From positions 1 through 64,000 of the forward strand of contig JANDJZ010000218.1 of the NCBI GenBank assembly GCA_027943245.1: 64,000 nucleotides of DNA, given 5' to 3'. Within the stretch, counting starts at the first letter, position 1. Each line of letters begins with the position of its first letter. Origin of the DNA: Acanthamoeba sp. SK_2022b (Eukaryota > Discosea > Longamoebia > Acanthamoebidae). Position numbers and translations under genes: made by a program. The notes beneath the pieces are model-generated. The model made no database searches, was not told the origin of the DNA, and saw nothing but the letters and a program-made list of their open reading frames with translations. Below are positions 33,229 through 44,835 of this stretch, in pieces.

Positions 33229-36200
33229 ATGATGTGGCGTGGGTTGTTGAGCGTGTTGTTGACCTTGGCTCTGCTCGTCGGGGGTGGAGCTGCGGGAACT
33301 ACCTGTACTTCTTAACGCTATCGGAGTTCATCTACATCTGTTTACTTTTTTTCTTTTTTGGCGGTGTGTAGACCCTGTTACTCCCGGCACCAGCATCACG
33401 GCCGTGGCGGCCACCGTCAGTGACACGGACCAAATCTTTGTGGAAGCGGGAGACTACCCCAACGAGAGCTTCATCACCCTCAACGCCAGCATCAACATCG
33501 CGTACGCCACCTCCCTTGTGTTCGAGCTTGAAATTCGAAGAATTGTAATGACATGAAACTGATGAACCAATGGCGTGCTGTGCCCCACAAAATCCGGTTC
33601 AGCTTTGCTGGCCGTGTAAGGATAAGCTGCGCGGGCAATATGTGGATGACCATTAACTCCACCGTCTACTTCAGTGGCCAAGGCTCCGCTTCTTTCACCG
33701 GCTGTACATTTCCAGCCTCTGTCCCCGCCACCAGAACCCCAACGCCAGACTTGCTGACGCTCTTCTTGCTTGCGCCAGGTGGCATCCAGGTGGGCAGCAG
33801 CGGTTGGCTCCAGCAAGCGACCCAGGTCGAGCTGAACAGCGTCTCCATAGGTACACCAGTACTGCGTTCGTGCAGCCATTGTCGAGTGGGCCTCCTCACG
33901 TGAATGTGTACCGCACTAGCGATGAAGCTGGACGAGGGCGCGAGATGGACCCAAAGCGATATCTTGTATGTCACGCACGTGTCGAGCGACCAGGACCGTG
34001 CGTGCTGCCATCACCAGATCACTTATCACCCCCTCCCCCCAATCCAGGGCTGTGGCTAAGCTCCTTGTTGTGTGCGTGTCTCGACATTGCAGAGGCTCTG
34101 ATTCATGTGGGACCTGGCGCGGAGTGGAACTCCACCGGCGCGGTCAGCATCCTGTCGCAAGGCGCCACCGGTAACCGTGTCTGTGCGGGGGGGGGGAGTC
34201 TACTGCTTACCTACCCCCCCTCCGATGCCAGGTGTGCGAGTGGAGCCGTCGGCGGTGTGGAACGGGAACTCGTTCGCCATCTCCATTTCTTCAAACTCCA
34301 ACTCGACCAACTCCACTGCGCCCTACCCAGTCGCGGGTACGCTTACCCCGTATCAACAAGATCACGACCAGCCTCATGACCACCGGCTCCCTGTGGCATA
34401 GGCGTGCACCTCGCCGGCACGTGGAACGCAGGGGCCACAGCTGCCATCACGTCGTCTGGCCTAGGAGTGGTTGGTATGTCGCCGCCTGCTGAGACCGATC
34501 GTCGAGAGAGCAATCGCTAAGTCATCCTCCCCCCCTCGTGTACCCAACCACACCGCAGGCCTGTTGTTTGCCGGCTCGGGACACCTGGCGCAGCGACAGC
34601 AACTCGAGGTCAACGCGACCGAGCCTGCCTTGGGTGCGCTCCTTCTGCAAAGCCAAAAGCGGCCACAGCGCGTCCAAGGCATGACGGCCATTCCTCCGGC
34701 GTACGTCTGCGGGCAGGCGTCCTCTTCGGCGGTAATGGCACGTGGGACCAGTACGGCAGCCTGGCAATGAACACGAAAGGCTTTATCAAAGGTGGAACTC
34801 CCTCTCATCGCTCTCACAACGATTTGCGGATGCCTGGTCTTGCACGCTGATGGATTTTCTTGGTCGTTTCGGGAGAGGGCAGGTTTGTCGTGGAGTGGAC
34901 CTGGAGGCGTGTGGAATCAGTACAACAGCGCGACCTTCATCGCCGCCGATAAGGGCTACCGTACGGAAGGAACTCTCTGTGTGTGCTGTGTGATGTATGT
35001 GTGTGTGTACCGTCGTTGGTGTGGGACCAAAACGGACGCGGTTGACCTTGTCGGCATGTGCTTGGCATGTGCAGCGGTGTTCTTTGACCTCGGGGGCACG
35101 TGGAATCAGTTCGCAAGTGCAAGCTTCGCGCTCACCAACCAGTCCTACGGTACACTTGCTTAGTCTCATGCCCCTGCTTGCATTGCTCACGCGTACTCGC
35201 CATCCCCCGGGCCAAAACAGGAGTGGTCTTGCGAGGGCCAGGCACCTGGAACCAGCGCCACAACACCGCCATGACGATCTCCGGTGGCCGAGGTTCGAGT
35301 CCCATGAGCCTTCTTTGTTACTTATCATTTGATACTGCTGGAACTCCCCACTCACCCAATGAGGTGGCCACAGCACATAAGATAAGCATTGTTATTGTTA
35401 ACAAAACGTGTCATGCTCCTTTCCTTTGTAAGGTGTCAGCTTTATCAACGAGAGCAGCGTGTGGACTCAGGCTGCCAACTCCACCATCACCATGACCGTC
35501 CTGAACAGCAGTATTGGTGCGAAATGCTTGGGGGCCACGTCAAGGCAGTGTTCACTTCACTGATGCGTCCTCCGCCTCAATCCTGCTCTCTCCTTGATGT
35601 GCAGGCGTCTTCTTCGACCAGGGAGGCCTGTGGGAACAGGGTGGCAGCGCCACGATGACCGTCAGCGACTCCGCTGGCAAGACCCTCCATCTCCCAGCCC
35701 CAACAAAACGGGCCACTTACATATTCTTCTCCTTTTTTATTATGGTAGGAGTGACCCTACTCAACGGAGGCCAGTGGATTCAGACTGGCCAGGTCACGGT
35801 CAACTCTGTGGGCAGTTTCTCTCAAAATGGCGGTACATGCGTGCTGTAGAAGAGGAGAAAAGGGGAGGGCACTGTGGTTGACCATGTCCTGGTTCTGTTG
35901 CGGGGCAGGCGTGTTCTTGAACGGAACGGGCGAATGGATGCAGAACGCCACCGCCACTAGTAAGAGCCCCCCTCCCCCCCATTCATCATCTCCCATGTGG
36001 CCGTATCCGCACGGCACGCTGGTTACTTGGCTGGCGCCTGCAGTTATGGTGGTGACGGTGGTCGTGACCACACTCTTTTCTTGCAACCTTTTGGCAGTCA
36101 ACGCTGCCAAAGGAGTCCAGTCCACGCAATGCAGCTCCTGCGTGTGGAATCAGAACGCCCCGCTCTTTATAGCTGCCAATTCCACCGGTACACCAGTGAG

Positions 36201-38583
36201 ACATCACTGTCACTCCCTCTCCCCCCCGTCTCGCTTTATCTCTGTTGGATCATCGCACCCAAGTTACGCTTTATCGATCTCCTCCATTGGTGGTGTTTTG
36301 TGGGGAGGGCAGGTGTCGACCTGCAAGACGGGCTGTGGACCCAGAACGCCCACGCTCAGATTCGCGTTCGATCAGACGGGTCTTCTAATTGCCAGGGTAT
36401 GCACCACCACCAACCCCACCCCCAAAGGGTGTCTCTTCGCATCATGACGAGGCCTGGCCCATGTGTTGGCAGGTGTGAGGGTGCAGATGGGAGCCACGTG
36501 GCAACAGCGCAGCAGCATTGACCTGGACATGGTCATCACCACCTCCTCCAACTTCGTCCATCGAGGCACGCCGCAGCTGCACCCCCTTCTCTTTCCCTGC
36601 CCCATCGGTGCGTGCGTTGTTAATGGTGGAACCTGTCGACAGGCGTGTACGCGGTCAACGGCACGTGGACGGCGTCGTCGGAGAGCTCGACCACGATCAC
36701 GGGCAAAGGCCTCGTGCGGGGCATCGTGCTCCTCCAATCGCAGTACAGCCAGGCCGGTCGACTCAACATCTCGGTCTCTGGTGCCATACCGCCGTACACC
36801 GGCTCGGGTAGGCAAGCCCCATGACCTGTGCGTATGCGCGCGCATGTCGATGGCCAATCCAAAGTGTTGTTGATGGACAGGTTTGACTGTGGGCAACGAC
36901 TCGGTGTGGACGCAGACACAGGTCGCCAACATCTCGGTTTCTCAAGCGATCGGCGCGTTACCCAATTCCTCCTCCCGACGCCGCCCCTATCCCCCCCCGC
37001 TCTCCTACAACCACTCACTCTCGTTCAATGATGATGGTAATTGTGTCGACAGGAGTGGCTTTTGGCACGTATGGGCGATGGAGGCAGCAGGCAGCCACGA
37101 CGATCCTCCTCCAGGGCACCTACTCGGCAGGTGTCAACATGGTGCCGGGCGGAACGTGGAGCCAGTCGGCTGCGACAACCATTCGTGCGCTCGCCTCCGC
37201 ATCCTCCACCTCCAGAGGTGCGCGCCTGCCCCCTTCCCCCTTCCTTTACCAGCCCGACCAATGGGGTGGCTGACCCGGGTGGCTGTGCTGGCGTTGTCAT
37301 GAAAGGGTTCGTGTGTAACGGCACGAGCGCGTGTTGCTATCGCATTCAGTATCAGGACTTCCTCGCCAACCTCATCTTCTCCGCTGCTGGCGCTACCTTG
37401 CGAGGTGTGTTTCTCCCTCCGCCTCTCTCTCTCCTTCGTTTTCGCTTTTCGTTGTTTGAGCTCAGTTTTGGTGTGGGCTGGTGGCACAGACGACTGTCCG
37501 GCTGTGACGCCGTCGCCGTCGCCCCTGGTGATCGCTCCTGCTGTGATCAACGCGACGGCCACCTTCAGCAACAGCACGCCCTCGGTCTCTGTCGGAGGAA
37601 CGACAACCTCCAGCACCACATCGGGAGGCGCCAGCGGGGCGGGTAAGAACGTGGCCGTGCAGCTGGCCTTGGCCGATCTTCTCGTTGGCAACTCATCTGC
37701 CTCGGTTTCTGGTACGACCATTTTGACGTTATCATTAATAACTAATATCGTCCTATCATTATTAAATGATATGGAGGTATTTTGTTGCTCATTGTTATCT
37801 TCCTCTCGTGAAGCCTACACGGTGAGCCAGCAGGTGACCAACTCGACGGCATCCGGCAACGTCACCTCTTCCACGACGACCTACGTCTATCTCGCTCAGC
37901 TCGACGACAACGCAACGAGCGTGGCGCAGGCCTTCACCTTCTACCCGCAGTCGGCCTCGGCGGCCTTTGCCGGCACCAACTTCAGCATCGGGGCCGGATC
38001 GCTCAAGTGGTCCATCAACCTCACCTCCACCGCCACCACCAACGGCGAGAGCCTCACCCTGCGCTACGCCCTGTCGAGCCTCCTCAACGCCAGCGTCTCG
38101 GCGTCGTCGGCCAACGCGACAATCGTGAAGAAGCTCAACACGCCCAAGACCAACATGACCACCTACATCGTGCGACTCGACGAGAGCGCCGTCGCTCAAG
38201 TGGAGCTGTTCGACGTGGCCCTCGTCGACGATCAACAGACCTTCATCAACCACACGATCGTGGCCGCCGCCGCAGGGGCGGGCTCGAGTGGCAACGCGAC
38301 GACGAGCTACACGGTGGAGCTGCAGCTGCCGGCCTTCAACCATTCGCTGTACTACGATCCGAGCCTCGGGCTGGGCGTGCTCCTCACGGGGTCGAGCAAG
38401 TCGGGCGACGGTGGCAGCGACAACACGGCGCTCATCGTGGCCGTGGCCGTCGTGGTGCCGGTGGCCGTGGCCGTCGTGGCCGTCGTGATCTTGGCGGCAG
38501 TGGTGGTGGGATGGCAACGCAAGAAGAGGATGCGTAAGAGCTCGCTGGAACTGGACCACGCCTTGGATGACAGCTCTCTGTGA
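33229..38583 (+). CDS. Type I membrane protein with exon-encoded Trp repeats, copy A
   Basis: About 26 exons encode roughly 1,080 residues. Exon 1 (ATG 33229) is a signal peptide ('MMWRGLLSVLLTLALLVGG'). Exon 2 ('AGDYPNESFITLNASINI') looks like the first coil of a right-handed beta-helix. There follow about 20 short units of roughly 25-30 residues with consensus G-V-x-F/L-x-x-G-G-x-W-x-Q-x(5-8)-I/V. Examples are 'GVFFDQGGLWEQGGSATMTV', 'GVVLRGPGTWNQRHNTAMTI' and 'GVDLQDGLWTQNAHAQIRV'. Almost every unit is one exon with phase-1 boundaries. Many Asn sequons suggest heavy glycosylation. The last exon encodes a non-repeat juxtamembrane domain, one membrane helix ('ALIVAVAVVVPVAVAVVAVV') and a short basic/acidic tail ending 'DHALDDSSL'. 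I read it as a surface adhesin or receptor with a beta-helical ectodomain; the family is unknown to me. Several introns appear to use GC donors. The stop is TGA at 38581-38583. Confidence 0.78.
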
Positions 38584-39261
38584 ATCAGTGGTTTGAAGGA
38601 AGAAAAAGACGTCACAAAGGCAGTGGTAAATCGGTTTTGATGGCTCAGCAGCTGCCAGATCTGGCACAGCCACAATGAGGTTGACACTCTGTGCAACTAT
38701 GGCCAGGGCTTGTATGAGGTAGAGGTTCCTCAGGTGGCAGGCCAGCAGGTGTACACGTAGATCACAACCGAGGAGGTGAAGAAGAGGATGCAGGGCGCAG
38801 CACCACCACCCCTGGCTGCAGGTCTCCCATTCGTTCTGCTGTTCTCTTTTGTTGTCCATTCCCGAGTTTTAATAATTCCGCCCCAATCTGAGGGTATCCT
38901 TTACCATTGCCACACAACACAAATTGGAGCCAGTGCTTGTTGTTGCCACCAAACCACTCTCCAGGCATACAAACCCAACAAGCACCAACGCCTTGTTCTA
39001 GAGCCACGGCCTTGAAGTTATTGGGCAAGCTACTTTGGATCTCCGCGAAGGTGGACCTAAGAGCTCGTGCTCTTTTGTTTGCTGAAAGGGGTGGGTCAAG
39101 GTGATTGGCCAGGAACAAATCGCGATCGTTTTAATCCCCTGCATTCCTCCCTATTTCAGCAAAAAAACGCAAGCGCCAACAAAGAAAAAGATACGATTTG
39201 CCCTACATACCACTGCCAACAGCTTACACTACACTAGTCTACACGTCCTAGTTCACGTACT
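38584..39261. other. Spacer between the two tandem repeat-protein genes
   Basis: 678 bases with no gene. The last about 160 bases carry the CCAAT-type element and the promoter of copy B. The sequence near the copy B ATG ('ACGTACTATGATGTGGCGTG') repeats that of copy A, while the rest of the spacer does not align by eye. Confidence 0.6.
39103..39112 (+). promoter_or_regulatory. GATTGGCCAG element, copy B promoter
   Basis: Inverted CCAAT box 159 bases upstream of the copy B start codon. Confidence 0.45.
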
Positions 39262-41228
39262 ATGATGTGGCGTGGGCTGTTGATCTTGTTGAGCTTGGCT
39301 CTGTTCGTCGGGGGTGGAGCCGCGGGGACTACTTGTACTTTATTTCTATCTCTATCGGAGTTCATCTTGGTGTTAGACCGCCACTGTATCTGACTGGTGA
39401 CGCCAGCAGAGCCTCTGACGTTCCTACACCTTTTCAACCGCATATCTGTTAACGAGAAACTTTGTTTGTGGCGGTGTGTAGTATATGTAAGTCCCGGCGA
39501 CAGCATCACTTCTGCGGCGGCTACCGCCTCTGACTCGGACCAGGTCTTTGTAGTAGCGGGAGACTACCCCAACGAGAGCTTCATCACCCTCAACGCCAAC
39601 ATCAACATCGCGTACGCCACCTCCCTTATGTCCCCATATGTCCGGCTTGCAATTCGAAGAATTGTAATGACATAAAGCCAATGAACCAATGGCGTGCTGT
39701 GCTCCACAAAATCCGGTGAGCAGCTTCTCAGGCCGCGTTACGATAAGCTGCGCGGGCAACCTGTGGATGGCCATTAACTCGACAGTCCTCTTCAGCGGCA
39801 GTGGACCCGCCTCTTTCACCGGCTGTACACTCCCCCTCCCCCACCAGAACCTTAATGCCCGATTTGCTGACGCTCTACCTCCTCTTCTTTTTACCTCTCT
39901 TGCTCGGTCCAGGTGGCATCCAGGTGGGCAGCAACGGTTGGCTCCAGCAAGCGACCCAGGTCGATCTGAACAGCGTCTCCATAGGTACACTGTACTGCGT
40001 TCGTCCAGCCAGTGCCGAGTGGGCCTCCTCACGTGAATGTGTACCGCACTAGCGATGAAGCTGGACGAGGGCGCGAGATGGACCCAGAGCGTGAGCTTGT
40101 ATGTCACGCACGTGTCGAGCGACCAGGACCGTGCGTGCTGCCATCACCAGATCACTTATCACCCCCCCAATCCAGGGCTGTGGCTAAGCTCCTTGTTGTG
40201 TGCGTGTCTCGACATTGCAGAGGCTCTGATTCATCTGGGACCTGACGCGGAGTGGAACTCCACCAGCGCGGTCAGCATCCAGTCGCAAGGCGCCACCGGT
40301 AACTGCCCACTCGCCCCACTGTTTGACTGGCCCACGTTGATGCTGTGAGAGACGCGTATCAGCGGGGGGGGGGGATTCGACTGCTCACCTGCCCCCCTCC
40401 TCCGATGCCAGGTGTGCGAGTGGAGCCGTCGGCGGTGTGGAACGGGGACTCGTTCGCCATCTCCATCTCTTCGAACTCCACCTCGACCACCTCCACTACG
40501 CCCTACCCGGTCGCAGGTACGTGATCCAATATTAACAAGATGACAACCAGCCTCATGACCATCGCCACCGGCCTCCTGGGTAATAGGCGTGCACCTCGCC
40601 GGCACGTGGAACGCAAGGGCCACCGGTGTCATCAAGTCGTCTGGCATAGGCGTGGTTGGTATGTCGCCGCCTGTTGAGACCGATTGTAGTGAGAAGCGAC
40701 GAGAACAAGCGTTCGCTCAGCTTACGTCCTCCTCCTCCTCCCCCCGTCGTGTCCCTAAACACTCCGCAGGCCTGCTGTTTCCCGACTCGGGACACCTGGC
40801 GCAGCATCAGCAACTCGAGGTCAACGTGACCGAGCCTGCCTTTGGTGCGCTCCCTCTGCAAATCCAAAATAGGCCACAGCGCTTCCAAAGCATGACGGCC
40901 GTTCCTCCGGTGTACCTCTGCGAGCAGGCGTCCTCTTCGTCGGTAATGGCACGTGGGACCAGTACGGCAGCCTGGCAATGAACACGACAGGCTTTATCAA
41001 AGGTGATTAAGCAGCTCCCTCTTCTGGCAACGATTTGCGGATGCCTGGCGCGCTGATAGCAGTTCTTGGGAGGGGGCAGGTTTGTCATGGACTGGACCTG
41101 GAGGCGTGTGGAATCAGTACAACAGCGCGACCTTCATCGCCGCCGATAAGGGCTACCGTACGGAAGGAACTGTGTGTGTGTGTGGTGTGTGTGGTGTGTG
41201 TGGTGTGTGTGGTGTGTGTGTGGTGTGT

Positions 41229-41298
<70 letters not shown>

Positions 41299-44200
41299 CG
41301 CGCGCGCGCGCGGTTCGTTGGTGTGGGACCAAAACGGACGCAGTTGACCTTGTCGGCATGTGCTTGGCATGTGCAGCGGTGTTCTTTGACCTCGGGGGCA
41401 CGTGGAATCAGTTCGCAAGTGCAAGCTTCGCGCTCACCAACCAGTCCTACGGTACACTTGCTTGGTCTCATTGCCCCTGCTTGCATTGCTCACGCGTACT
41501 CGCCATCCCCCCGGGCCAAAAAAAGGAGTGGTCTTGCAAGGGCCAGGCACCTGGAACCAGCGCCACAACACTGTCATGACGATCTCCGGTGGCCGAGGTT
41601 CGAGTCCCGTGATCCTTTTTTGTGTCGTTATCATTCGATACTGCTGGGCCTCCCCACCACCCGATGAGGTGGCCCCGACATTCATTTCTACATATTTTTC
41701 TGCCCGTGCCATGCTCCTTCTTTTTGTATTAAGGTGTCAGCTTTGCCAACGAGAGCAGCGTGTGGACTCAGGCTGCCAACTCCACCATCACCATGACCGT
41801 CCTGGACAGCAGTATTGGTGCGAAATGCTTGGGGGCCACGTTAAGGCAGTGTTCACTTCATTGATGCGTCCTCCGCCTCAATCCTGCTCTCTCCTTGATG
41901 TGCAGGCGTCTTCTTCGACCAGGGAGGCCTGTGGGAACAGGGTGGCAGCGCCACGATTACCGTCAGCGACTCCACTGGCATGAACTCCTCCTCCATCGAC
42001 CAATCAACAAAATGGGGCCATATTGATGTGTCTCCTTTTTCTAGGAGTGACCCTACTCGACGGCGGCCAGTGGGTTCAGACTGGCCAGGCCACGGTCAAC
42101 TCTGTGGGCAGTTTCTCTCAAAGTGGCGGTACACATGCGTGCTGTAGAAGAGGAGAAAAGGGGGGCACTGTGGTTGACCATGTCCTGGTTCTGTTGCGGG
42201 GCAGGCGTGTTCTTGAACGGAACGGGCGAATGGATGCAGAACGCCACCGCCACCAGTAAGAGCCCCCCTCCCCCCCATTCATCATCTCCCATATGTGGCC
42301 CTGTCCGCGGGTCACGCTGGTCGTGACCACACTCTTTTCTTCAACCTTTTGGCAGTCAACGCCGACAGCGGAGTGCAATGCAGCTCCTCCATGTGGAATC
42401 AGAACGCCCCGCTCTTCATAGCGGCCAATTCCAGCGGTACGCCAGCATGGCATCAGTGTTGCCTCCCCCTCTTTGTCTCTGTTTGATCATCGCACCCAAT
42501 TGGGCGCTTTCCTCGATCTCCTCAGCTCATTGGTGGTGTATTGTGGTTGGGGGGCAGGTGTCGACCTGCAAGGCGGACAGTGGACTCAGAACGCCCCCGC
42601 CCAGATTCGCATTCGATCAGACGGGTCTTCTAATCTCGAGTGCCACGGTATGCATCACCAACCCCCCCCCCCCAAAGGGTGTCTCTTCGCATCATGACGA
42701 GGCCTGGCCCATGTGTTGGCAGGTGTGAGGGTGCAGATGGGGGCCACCTGGCATCAGCGCAGCAGCCTTAACCTGGACATGGTCATCGCCACCTCCACCA
42801 ACGTCAATCGAGGCACGCACCAGCTGCACCCCCCCCCCATCTGCCTGCCCCATCGGTGCGTGAGTTGTTAATGGTGGAACCTGTCGCACAGGCGCGTATG
42901 TGACCAACGGCACGTGGACGGCGTCGTCGGAGAGCTCGACCACGATCACGGGCAAAGGCCTCGTGCGGGGCATCGTGCTCCTCCGAGGGCAGTACACCCA
43001 GGCCGGCCGACTCAACATCTCTGTCTCTGGTGCCGGAGGGCAGGACACCGGCGCGGGTAGGCAAGCCCCATGACCTGTGCGTGTGTGCGCGCATGTCGAT
43101 GGCCCATCCTAAGTGCTGTTGGTGGACAGGTTTGGTTGTGAACAACGAATCGTCGTGGGCGCAGACACAGGTCGCCAACATCTCGGTTTCTCAAGCGGTC
43201 GGCACGTTACCCAATTCCTCCTCCCGACGCCGCCCCTATCCCCCCCCCTCTCCTACAACCACTCACTCTCGCCCCTATCCCCAACCGCTCACCTTTTTTG
43301 TCGACAGGAGTGTCACTTGGCCCGTCGGGGAAATGGGGACAGCAGGCGGCCACGACGATCCTCCTCCAGGGCGCCTACTCGGCAGGTGTCAACATGGTGC
43401 AGGGCGGAACGTGGAGCCAGTCGGCTGCGACGACCATTCGCGCGCTCGCCTCCGCATCCTCCACTTCCAGAGGTGCGCGCCTCCCCCTCCCCCCTACATT
43501 AACCAGCTCGACCAATCAATGGGTGGCTGACCCGAGTGGCTGTGTTGGCGTTGTCATGAAAGGGTTCGTGTGTAACGGCACGAGCGCGTGTTGCTATCGC
43601 ATTCAGTATCAGGACTTCCTCGCCAACCTCATCTTCTCCGCTGCTGGCGCTACCTTGCGAGGTGTGTAATCTCCTCTCTGGCTCACTTTCGCTTTCGTTG
43701 TTTGAGCTCAGTGCTGACATGGTCTGGTGGCACAGACGACTGCCCGGCTGTGACGCCGTCGCCGTCGCCCCTGTTGATCGCTCCTGCTGTGATCAACGCG
43801 ACGGCCACCTTCAGCAACAGCACGCCCTCGGTCTCTGTCGGCGGAACCACGACCTCCAGCACCACATCGGGAGGCGCCAGCGGGGCGGGCAGGAAAGTGG
43901 CCGTGCAGCTGGCCTTGGCCGATCTTCTCGTTGGCAACTCCTCCGCCTCGCCCTCAGGTACGACCATTTTTTATCATTATTAATAACAATATTAAACTTG
44001 ATTTGTAATTTATTCCAGATATCGAGATCTTTTACTCATTATTTGATTTGCTCCTTGTGAAGCCTACACGGTGAGCCAGCAGGTGACCAACTCGACGGCA
44101 TCCGGCAACGTCACCTCAACCACGACGACCTATGTCTATCTCGCTCAGCTCGACGACAACGCGACGAGCGTGGCGCAGGCCTTCACCTTCTACCCGCAAT

Positions 44201-44835
44201 CAGCCTCGGGGGCCTTTGCCGGTACCAACTTCAGCATCGGGGCCGGATCGCTCAAGTGGTCCATCAACCTCACCGCCACCTCCACCAACGGCGAGGGCCT
44301 CACCCTGCGCTACGCCCTGTCGAGCCTCCTCAACGCCAGCGTCTCGGCGTCGTCGGCCAACGCGACAATCGTGAAGAAGCTCAACACGCCCAAGACCAAC
44401 ATGACCACCTACATCGTGTGGCTCGACGAGAACGCCGTCGCTCAAGTGGAGCTGTTCGACGTGGCCCTCGTCGACGATCAACAGACCTTCATCAACCACA
44501 CGATCGTGGCCACCGCGGCGGGCTCGAGTGACAACGCGACGATGGGCTACACGGTGGAGCTGCAGCTGCCGGCCTTCAACCATTCGCTGTACTACGATCC
44601 GAGCCTCGGGCTGGGCGTGCTCCTCACTGGGTCGAGCAAGTCGGGCGACGGTGGCAGCGACAACACGGCGCTCATCGTGGCTGTGGCCGTCGTGGTGCCG
44701 GTGGCCGTGGCCGTCGTGGCCGTCGTGATCTTGGCGGCCGTGGTGGTGGGGTGGCAGCGCAAGAGGAGGATGGGGAAGAGCTCGCTGGAACTGGAACACA
44801 CTTTGGATGACGCTAGCGATGACAGCTCCCTGTGA
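39262..44835 (+). CDS. Type I membrane protein with exon-encoded Trp repeats, copy B
   Basis: Tandem paralogue of copy A with the same exon order, similar introns and the same ends: signal peptide from ATG 39262 ('MMWRGLLILLSLALFVGGGA'), Trp-repeat exons, juxtamembrane domain, membrane helix and tail. Exons differ from copy A by scattered substitutions (for example 'FSGSGPASFTGC' against 'FSGQGSASFTGC'). The long 3' exon is almost identical to copy A. The cytoplasmic tail is slightly longer ('LEHTLDDASDDSSL'). One intron (41171-41312) has grown a (GT)n(CG)n tract where copy A has only about 35 GT-rich bases. The unit starting 'GVFFDQGGLWEQ' ends in a GC donor in both copies; in B the intron cannot be read through in frame. 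As in A, one exon (about 43309-43471) carries two repeat units. The TGA is at 44833-44835. Confidence 0.78.
41171..41312 (+). repeat. Compound (GT)n(CG)n microsatellite in copy B
   Basis: GTGTGTGTG-rich stretch with (TGTGTGG) interruptions, then perfect GT, then about 11 CG units. It lies in an intron whose copy A counterpart (about 34977-35012) is short. Alternating purine-pyrimidine of this length can adopt Z-DNA. Confidence 0.95.
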
